Shown piece after piece: positions 6,347 through 10,646 of a stretch of DNA of 10,646 nucleotides. How positions within the stretch are numbered: the first letter of the stretch is position 1; the number at the start of each line of letters is the position of its first letter. The notes below the pieces were generated by a model. That model made no database searches and had not been told where the DNA came from. It saw nothing but the letters and a program-made list of their open reading frames with translations. Source of the DNA: Bordetella parapertussis (GTDB taxonomy: Bacteria > Pseudomonadota > Gammaproteobacteria > Burkholderiales > SG8-41); NCBI GenBank assembly GCA_945870465.1, contig CAMBSS010000142.1, positions 1 through 10,646 on the forward strand, read 5' to 3'. Position numbers and translations under genes: made by a program.

Positions 6347-7183
6347 ATGCAGGTGATACCCATTGAGAGCAGGCAACTGACACAGTTTGAAAACCAGATA
6401 CGCGAGGGCGTTATCAAGTCGTATCGCATACTGGAGGGCGGATCGGGAGCGGGAATGTTTTCGATGCGCCTGGTCAACATTGCCGGCAAGTATTTCTCTC
6501 CGCGGCACCGGCATAACTTCGACCAGATCCGCTACCAGATCGCCGGCGAATTCGACTACGACGCCGATGGTTGCCTGCGGCCGGGTTGCGCCGGATATTT
6601 TCCGGAGGGGGTGCGCTACGGACCGCAAACATCGAGCGGCGACACCTGGAACGTGCTGGTCCAGTTTGGCGGCGCCAGCGGCAGCGGCTACACGCCGGAA
6701 CGCGAAGAAGAGCGGGGCGCGGGCGAATTGAAAGCCAAAGGCGGCAAATTCGAGAAGGGCGTGTTTACGTATATCAAGCCTGACGGCACCAAGGTCAACC
6801 ATGATGCCTACGAGGCGATCTGGGAGCACATCCACGGCAAGCCGCTGGTGTATCCGAAGGCCCGCTACGAAAGGCCGGTATTGATGAATACCGCGAACTA
6901 CGACTGGCTGCCGCTCTCGGGCCAACCGGGCGTTTGCAGCAAGCCGCTGGGGATGTTTTCCGAACGGCAAACGCGGCTTATCGAGTACCGCGTTGACGCC
7001 GGCGCCACGCTTGCATTGGAAGGCAATAGTTTGTATTTCGTTTTGTCCGGAGCCGGGGAGTCTGGCGGCAACACGTATCTCAAGCACACCACCATCCGCA
7101 CCGAACCGGAAGAGGGCGGCTCGCTTGCCGCAAAGGAGGCTTCACAGATCCTGCATCTTGGGTTGCCCTGTTTCGAACAGTAG
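6347..7183 (+). CDS. Cupin-fold protein, degenerate bicupin
   Basis: A 278-residue cytosolic protein with two cupin halves. The first carries G-K-Y-F-S-P-R-H-R-H-N-F-D-Q (47-60), in which His54 and His56 fit cupin motif 1. The usual Glu ligand is replaced by Gln60. Motif 2 is represented by P-G-C-A-G-Y-F-P-E-G-V (79-89). The second half (about 200-278) has beta-strand-like sequence ending in Y-F-V-L-S-G-A-G-E-S but no H-x-H, so it is probably structural. Cupins of catabolic operons can be ring-cleaving dioxygenases, isomerases or ligand-binding regulators; without the full 3-His-1-Glu set, oxygenase activity is uncertain. A weak GGAAA site lies 6 bases before ATG 6347. It leads the plus-strand unit, separated from the next gene by 171 bp, so the rest of the unit may have a second promoter. 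I do not recognise a characterised orthologue. Confidence 0.85.
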   Translation: MQVIPIESRQLTQFENQIREGVIKSYRILEGGSGAGMFSMRLVNIAGKYFSPRHRHNFDQIRYQIAGEFDYDADGCLRPGCAGYFPEGVRYGPQTSSGDTWNVLVQFGGASGSGYTPEREEERGAGELKAKGGKFEKGVFTYIKPDGTKVNHDAYEAIWEHIHGKPLVYPKARYERPVLMNTANYDWLPLSGQPGVCSKPLGMFSERQTRLIEYRVDAGATLALEGNSLYFVLSGAGESGGNTYLKHTTIRTEPEEGGSLAAKEASQILHLGLPCFEQ

Positions 7184-7193
7184 TCCCGGGCTG

Positions 7194-7222
7194 TTGCCTT
7201 GATGGGATGTTTCGCAAGGCAA
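7194..7222. promoter_or_regulatory. Perfect 8-bp inverted repeat after the cupin gene
   Basis: TTGCCTTG (7194-7201) and CAAGGCAA (7215-7222) are perfect reverse complements separated by 13 bases. The repeat lies 10 bases past the cupin stop and about 130 bases before the next Bug gene. There is no following T-tract, so it could be an operator, an mRNA-stabilising hairpin or a weak attenuator. The remainder of the 7184-7354 gap shows only a TTGTCA hexamer (7267-7272) with no convincing -10 partner. Confidence 0.4.
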
Positions 7223-7354
7223 TCGCAATGCTGCCGACTTCATATTTGTCGTTCATGCAGATTTTCTTGTCAATGTTCCAGGCGCGTTGCTTTTCTGCGC
7301 GTCGTTGAGTATTCATCGCACCAACCCGCAATAAGCGCCCACAGGAGCCTCGCC

Positions 7355-8320
7355 ATGATGTACACGGTTAAAACCATTGCTTTCGGCACTTTCCTCGCAG
7401 CTTGGAGCGCCGCGGTGGTCGCCCAGGAATGGCCGCAACGACCCGCCCGGGTGATCGTACCCTTCGCCGCCGGCGGCAATACCGACGCGATCGCGCGCAT
7501 CGTCACCGAGCGCCTGAGCACGGTTTTTGCCCAGCAGTTTGTGGTGGAGAACCGCGTGGGTGCGGGCGGGGCGATTGCCGCGGAGTTCGTCGCCAAATCC
7601 CCGCCCGATGGATACACGCTGCTGATGGCCGCGGTCTCGCAGATCGCAATCCTGCAATATATCCAGAAGATCGGCTATGACCCGGTGAAGGACTTCGCGC
7701 CGATATCCAACATCGGCACCAACCCGTTCGTGCTCGGCGTGCACGAGTCGGTGCCGGCAAGGAGCGTGAGGGAGTTCGTCGATTATGTAAAGAGCCGCCC
7801 CGGCCAACTCAACTACGCAACCGGCGGCAGCGGCACGCTCGGACACCTGTCGAGCGCATTGTTCGTCAACCGCGCCGGAATCGCCATGACACATGTGCCC
7901 TACAAGGGCGGCGGCCCGGCGGTCGCTGATCTGGTTGCGGGCACCGTGCAGATGTACTTCGGCAATGCCTCGGAACTGATCCAGCACAGCAAGAGCGGCA
8001 AGATCCGCCTGCTCGGGGTGTCGAGTACGGGCCGCGCGCCGCAGTTGCCCGATGTGCCTGCCATTGCCGAATCTTTCCCGGGGTTTCAAACGCTGACCTG
8101 GAACGGCCTGCTCGTGCCGGCTGGGACGCCGGCGGCCATTGTGAACCGCGTGTCCACCGAAGCCCGCAAGATCGTGCGCGAGGCGGCCGTGATTGCGCGA
8201 CTCACCAACATCGGCGTTGACCCGCTTGGCTCGACGCCCGCCGAGTTCGCCGAGACCATCCGCACGGACAACGTCGTCTGGCAGGAGGCCGTCAAGGCAG
8301 CCGGCCTCAAGGTGGAGTGA
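7355..8320 (+). CDS. Bug/TctC-family periplasmic solute-binding protein (3)
   Basis: A 321-residue member of the Bug family. ATG 7355 was chosen because AGGAG (7343-7347) sits 7 bases upstream and because it starts a clean signal peptide: Lys6, a hydrophobic core, and A-A-V-V-A before Q-E-W-P, with cleavage predicted after residue 23. The longer frame back to 7199 has no export signal. Family motifs are W-P-Q-R-P-A-R-V-I-V-P-F-A-A-G-G-N-T-D, V-V-E-N-R-V-G-A-G-G-A, P-P-D-G-Y-T-L-L-M, Y-A-T-G-G-S-G-T, H-V-P-Y-K-G-G-G-P and W-N-G-L-L-V-P-A-G-T-P. It ends 2 bases before the isomerase-fold gene, so the three downstream genes are one transcript and translationally close. Together with the two minus-strand Bug genes this gives the locus three non-identical binding proteins. 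Confidence 0.95.
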   Translation: MMYTVKTIAFGTFLAAWSAAVVAQEWPQRPARVIVPFAAGGNTDAIARIVTERLSTVFAQQFVVENRVGAGGAIAAEFVAKSPPDGYTLLMAAVSQIAILQYIQKIGYDPVKDFAPISNIGTNPFVLGVHESVPARSVREFVDYVKSRPGQLNYATGGSGTLGHLSSALFVNRAGIAMTHVPYKGGGPAVADLVAGTVQMYFGNASELIQHSKSGKIRLLGVSSTGRAPQLPDVPAIAESFPGFQTLTWNGLLVPAGTPAAIVNRVSTEARKIVREAAVIARLTNIGVDPLGSTPAEFAETIRTDNVVWQEAVKAAGLKVE

Positions 8321-8322
8321 CC

Positions 8323-9105
8323 ATGGCTGACCTTCCGGTAAAACGCTGGCCCGCCGGTACCACCGATGTTCTGGCGACGCGCGCAAAGATCGCCGTTGTG
8401 GTGCCTGCGACCAACACCACGGTGCAGCCCGAATACGAAATGCTGCGTCCAGGCGGTGTGACCAATCATGTGACGCGCATGCTTTTGCCGCCGCGGCCGG
8501 CCGATGACCTAGAGGTCTACCGCAAGGCGCTGCAATCGGAGGAAGGGCAGTTGCTGGAAGCGCTCGACCTGGTGCTGCCTTGCGAGCCGCACGTGGTGGC
8601 GCACGGGCACTCGATTCATTCGTTCCGCGGCACGCTTGAGCGCGCGCGCGATGAGGTGCGCCGGCTCGAGGACTACTGCGAGCGGCCGTTCGTCACGCCC
8701 TCGATGGCGGTGCTGCAGGGCTTGGAGGCGCTGGGACGCCCGCAGCGCCTGGGCATCGTCACCCCCTACTGGGGCCCGGCCGGCGAGGTGATCGCGGATT
8801 TCTTCCGCTCCGCCGGCTACAGCGCCACGCGCGTTGTCAACCTCGAAGGCACCGGCCCGACCAATGTGTCGAGGATTCCGCTCGAGCGGATCCATGCGGG
8901 GTTCGACCAGGCCGACGGACCGGATGTCGACGCCTTGGTGCATGTGGGCACCGCGCTCCCGGTGAGCACCATAACCGCGGCGATCGAGGCGAAGCACGGC
9001 AAGCCGCTCATCGGTGTGAACGTCGCAACTTATTGGGCGGCACTGCGGGCGATCGGCATCCAGGATCGCATCGCCGGCTTCGGGCGACTGGTGGCGGAGC
9101 ACTGA
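8323..9105 (+). CDS. Maleate isomerase / arylmalonate decarboxylase-like (Asp/Glu racemase superfamily), catalytic cysteines absent
   Basis: A 260-residue cytosolic protein. The N-terminal A-V-V-V-P-A-T-N-T-T-V-Q-P-E (24-37) matches the VPSSNT..EPE motif of maleate isomerases and arylmalonate decarboxylases, and G-K-P-L-I-G-V-N-V-A-T-Y-W-A-A-L-R (226-242) matches their C-terminal signature. Maleate isomerases use two Cys. The first expected site (Y-x-C-T-S-G-S) reads H-G-H-S-I-H-S, with His96 in place of Cys, and the second (S-C-T-N) reads V-G-T-A, with Gly209 in place of Cys. The only two cysteines (87 and 119) are elsewhere. Activity is therefore unlikely to be classical cis-trans isomerisation or Cys-dependent decarboxylation. 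GGAG is 5 bases upstream of ATG 8323; a GTG at 8317 is less likely. It is flanked by 2- and 4-base gaps and so is co-expressed with a Bug protein and a flavin hydroxylase. Confidence 0.87.
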   Translation: MADLPVKRWPAGTTDVLATRAKIAVVVPATNTTVQPEYEMLRPGGVTNHVTRMLLPPRPADDLEVYRKALQSEEGQLLEALDLVLPCEPHVVAHGHSIHSFRGTLERARDEVRRLEDYCERPFVTPSMAVLQGLEALGRPQRLGIVTPYWGPAGEVIADFFRSAGYSATRVVNLEGTGPTNVSRIPLERIHAGFDQADGPDVDALVHVGTALPVSTITAAIEAKHGKPLIGVNVATYWAALRAIGIQDRIAGFGRLVAEH

Positions 9106-9109
9106 AGCG

Positions 9110-10318
9110 GTGAAGCGCCTCAGCGTCATCGTCGTCGGCGCCGGCCCGGTGGGCACGGTCACCGCGCTGGCGATCGCAAGAAAAGGCCTCGACGTTACGG
9201 TGCTCGAAACGGATGAGTGCTATGACGAAAAGCCGCGTGCCGCCACCACGCACGCTTCCACGCTCGAGATGTTGCGCGACCTTGGCATCGTCGAGGAAGT
9301 CATCCGCCAGGGATTGATTTCGGCGCGTTTCCAGCACTGGGATCGCGTCTCGCGCGAAATGGTCGCCGAATTCGACTACGGGCTGCTTGCCGCGGATACA
9401 CCTTACCCTTATGCGGTGCAGTGTGAGTCGCACAAGACTGTGGCCATCGCGGAGGCGAAGCTGGCTCAATACGCGAACGCGCAGGTGTTGCGGCGCCACG
9501 AGGTGGTCCGGATCGAACCGCGCGCGGACTCGGTCGAGGTTATCTGCGAAACCCCCGGCGGGCGCGCGAGCTTCGAGGCCGATTATCTGGTGGGCACCGA
9601 CGGCGCGCGCAGTCTCACGCGCAAGACCATGGGCGTGGGCTTCGAGGGCTACACCTTTCCCGAAGGCTTCGTCGGCCTCACCACCCCCTTCGATTTCGAG
9701 CGCGAATACGGATACTCCAACCGCAACTACTTTGCCGACCCGCAGAAATATGTGATGGTCTTCAAGGTCGCCGGCAATGACATGCGCGGCCTGTGGCGCA
9801 TCATTTCGCCGACCGACGTCAATGAACCCGACGCCGCGGTGCTTGCCGAAGACGCGGTGCAGGCGCGCCTGCAGCACTTTTTTCCGAAGGCGACGCCCTA
9901 CGACATCCAGTATCGCGGCCTGTACCGCTTCCATCAGCGCGTCTCCGAGCGCTTCAGTGCCGGGCGCATGTTCCTCGCCGGCGATGCGGCGCATGTCAAC
10001 AATCCCGCGGGAGGGCTCGGCATGAACAGCGGCATTCACGATGGCGTCGAGCTCGCCGAACTGCTGGCGGCAGTGTCCGAGGGCGCCGCCGCCTCGATCC
10101 TTGACCGCTACGACCGGCGGCGCCGTCCGCTCAATGTCGAATTCGTCCAGGAGCAGACCGTTGCGAACAAGCGTCGGCTTGAAGAAAGCGACCCCGCGGT
10201 GCGCAAGACGCATCTGGACGAGTTAAGGCAAATCGCCGGCGATCCTGTGCGCGCGCGGCAGTTTCTGCTGCGAGCCTCGCTGATCCAGTCGGTGCGCAAA
10301 GCGCAGACGATCGAATAG
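9110..10318 (+). CDS. FAD-dependent monooxygenase, class A aromatic hydroxylase (PHBH fold)
   Basis: A 402-residue flavoprotein. The Rossmann G-A-G-P-V-G (10-15) with the beta2-terminal Glu33, the conserved P-R-A segment (42-44), the D-G motif Y-L-V-G-T-D-G-A-R-S (159-168) and the G-D motif M-F-L-A-G-D-A-A-H (287-295), followed by G-G-L-G-M-N-S-G, are all intact. It is therefore expected to bind FAD and NAD(P)H and hydroxylate an activated aromatic or heteroaromatic ring. Length and motifs fit the PheA/TfdB/MhpA/NicC-type group without a C-terminal thioredoxin-like domain. The start is GTG 9110, 4 bases after the preceding stop, with GGCGGAG about 10 bases upstream. It closes the plus operon; the first bases after its stop run straight into an antisense ABC-ATPase remnant. 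The substrate is not identifiable; a nitrogen-containing aromatic acid is plausible from context. Confidence 0.92.
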   Translation: MKRLSVIVVGAGPVGTVTALAIARKGLDVTVLETDECYDEKPRAATTHASTLEMLRDLGIVEEVIRQGLISARFQHWDRVSREMVAEFDYGLLAADTPYPYAVQCESHKTVAIAEAKLAQYANAQVLRRHEVVRIEPRADSVEVICETPGGRASFEADYLVGTDGARSLTRKTMGVGFEGYTFPEGFVGLTTPFDFEREYGYSNRNYFADPQKYVMVFKVAGNDMRGLWRIISPTDVNEPDAAVLAEDAVQARLQHFFPKATPYDIQYRGLYRFHQRVSERFSAGRMFLAGDAAHVNNPAGGLGMNSGIHDGVELAELLAAVSEGAAASILDRYDRRRRPLNVEFVQEQTVANKRRLEESDPAVRKTHLDELRQIAGDPVRARQFLLRASLIQSVRKAQTIE

Positions 10319-10339
10319 CGAGCATGTGTATGCTGCCTG

Positions 10340-10477
10340 GCCGGCCATGCAGGGGCCGATGACGGCAATGTCGGCCGCCGACGTCACGGTTTCGTGAACG
10401 ATCTTGCCGTCGATTATCACCACCATGCGATCGGAGAGCTCCAGCCCATCTTTAACATGATTTCCGCAAAACGCCTT
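10340..10477 (-). pseudogene. ABC transporter ATP-binding protein (nucleoside/sugar BMP-type) C-terminal remnant
   Basis: On the minus strand the frame from about 10465 to 10340 reads D-G-L-E-L-S-D-R-M-V-V-I-I-D-G-K-I-V-H-E-T, then A-D-I-A-V-I-G-P-C-M-A-G. This is the usual C-terminal end of the duplicated ATPases that serve BMP-type nucleoside/purine and simple-sugar importers (L-E-L-S-D-R-I-x-V-x-x-x-G-x-I-V ... A-D-I-x-x-I-G-x-x-M-A-G). A TAA at 10478-10480 interrupts the frame immediately upstream, and Walker A, signature and Walker B motifs are gone. The native stop is also missing; the frame continues antisense into the hydroxylase gene to 10223. It is a non-functional 3' fragment, probably cut by the mobile element on its right. 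Confidence 0.62.
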
Positions 10478-10515
10478 TTAATCGAAGGTTAGTGCCAGAT
10501 TTCATTGGACGTGGT

Positions 10516-10543
10516 TCGACAAAACGTTTTGTAGTGCCATAAT
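10516..10543 (+). promoter_or_regulatory. Sigma-70-like promoter over a perfect palindrome
   Basis: TCGACA (10516-10521) and CATAAT (10538-10543) are 16 bases apart, each one mismatch from consensus. The perfect 14-bp palindrome ACAAAACGTTTTGT (10519-10532) overlaps the -35 and spacer. A central CG with A/T arms is common in LacI-type operators, but the downstream partial transposase suggests it may instead be part of an insertion-sequence end that promotes its own transposase. The surrounding 10470-10550 is clearly more AT-rich than the catabolic genes. Confidence 0.4.
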
Positions 10544-10595
10544 ATTTTTTCGTGATGGGGCTGCGCCCGTCGTTGCGGTCTATGCTTTTGCGAGC

Positions 10596-10646
10596 ATGTA
10601 CATACGACGCGTGTCCACTCGGAGCAAAATCAGCGGTGAATCGTAC
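10596..10646 (+). CDS. Putative IS1634/IS4-type transposase, N-terminal 17 codons (runs off right edge)
   Basis: The frame from ATG 10596 reads M-Y-I-R-R-V-S-T-R-S-K-I-S-G-E-S-Y to the last base of the window. Many IS1634/IS4-type transposases start with M-F/Y-I-R-x-x-x-T-R/K-x-x-x-x-G-E-S/x-Y, so this is probably the beginning of one. No strong ribosome site is visible. The AT-rich stretch with a promoter-like sequence upstream would fit the left end of the element. With only 17 residues the call is tentative. Confidence 0.42.
   Translation, partial: MYIRRVSTRSKISGESY

Larger units (their letters stand above)
10490..10646 (+). mobile_element. Probable left end of an insertion sequence
   Basis: The base composition changes near 10470-10490, exactly where the ABC-ATPase remnant is interrupted, and a transposase-like start follows at 10596. 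The octamer TAGTGCCA occurs at 10490-10497 and again at 10532-10539; one of these may mark the terminal repeat, but the right end is outside the window, so neither the inverted repeat nor a target duplication can be confirmed. Confidence 0.35.

Noticed and set aside
5001..6356. 451-codon plus-strand frame opposite the Bug gene and amidase start
   Set aside because: Composition is that of a mirror frame (many Arg, His, Gly); the minus strand encodes a clear signal peptide and Bug motifs there.
7313..8386. 357-codon minus-strand frame opposite Bug protein 3
   Set aside because: Mirror frame of a well-supported Bug gene; no recognisable domain and no ribosome site.
9008..10213. 401-codon open frame on the minus strand opposite the flavin hydroxylase
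   Set aside because: It is an antisense shadow of a GC-rich gene: low-complexity Arg/Gly/His-rich product, no family motifs, while the plus frame has complete FAD-binding motifs.
10336..10345. TGGCCGGCCA palindrome after the hydroxylase stop
   Set aside because: It lies within the ABC-ATPase remnant coding for M-A-G-Q and has no T-tract, so it is not supported as a terminator or operator.
10318..10599. Direct repeat GCGAGCATGT at 10318-10327 and 10590-10599
   Set aside because: A ten-base match is expected many times by chance in a window this long, and it does not coincide with both remnant boundaries.
1..10646. CRISPR array, tRNA, rRNA or toxin-antitoxin and phage-defence genes
   Set aside because: No regularly spaced repeats, no tRNA cloverleaf or rRNA-like sequence and no defence-type domains were found on either strand.

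Overview
The window looks like accessory DNA from a betaproteobacterium, most likely Burkholderiales (Bordetella/Achromobacter/Cupriavidus-like). The reasons are three orphan Bug (TctC-type) periplasmic solute-binding proteins within about 6.5 kb, GC-rich coding DNA, and class A flavin monooxygenase, RidA and amidase genes typical of their catabolic loci. This assignment is inference; no rRNA or tRNA is present to anchor it.

Layout. The left edge (1-655) is a gene graveyard: a C-terminal piece of a group II intron maturase (minus strand), a 3' remnant of guanine deaminase, and a second amidohydrolase C-terminus that resembles 8-oxoguanine-type deaminases. From 686 to 10318 there is an intact pair of divergent operons. 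The minus-strand operon, read from 6227 down to 686, is Bug protein 1, amidase-signature hydrolase, PuuE-like polysaccharide-deacetylase-fold protein, Bug protein 2, RidA-family protein, and HSL-type alpha/beta hydrolase. The last two genes overlap by 4 bases. The plus-strand operon, from 6347 to 10318, is a cupin protein, Bug protein 3, a maleate-isomerase/Asp-Glu-racemase-fold protein lacking both catalytic cysteines, and an FAD-dependent aromatic-type hydroxylase. The last three genes are separated by only 2 and 4 bases. A 119-bp region between 6227 and 6347 must hold the divergent promoters. The right edge (10319-10646) holds a C-terminal remnant of a nucleoside/sugar-type ABC transporter ATPase (minus strand). 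It is followed by an AT-richer stretch with a perfect 14-bp palindrome and a promoter-like sequence, then the first 17 codons of what looks like an IS1634/IS4-type transposase.

How the genes may work together. The enzyme set suggests uptake and breakdown of a nitrogen-containing, probably cyclic or aromatic, organic acid or amide: possible ring or cyclic-amide opening (PuuE-like protein), amide hydrolysis (amidase), enamine/imine deamination (RidA), ester or amide cleavage (alpha/beta hydrolase), aromatic hydroxylation (flavoprotein) and a lyase/isomerase-type step. The mix resembles in outline both the Rut pyrimidine pathway (RidA plus alpha/beta hydrolase) and the nicotinate/picolinate pathways (FAD monooxygenase, deformylase, amidase, maleate isomerase), but matches neither. 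The substrate cannot be read from the sequence. No transcriptional regulator, no TctA/TctB membrane component and no recognisable ring-cleaving dioxygenase other than possibly the cupin lies in the window.
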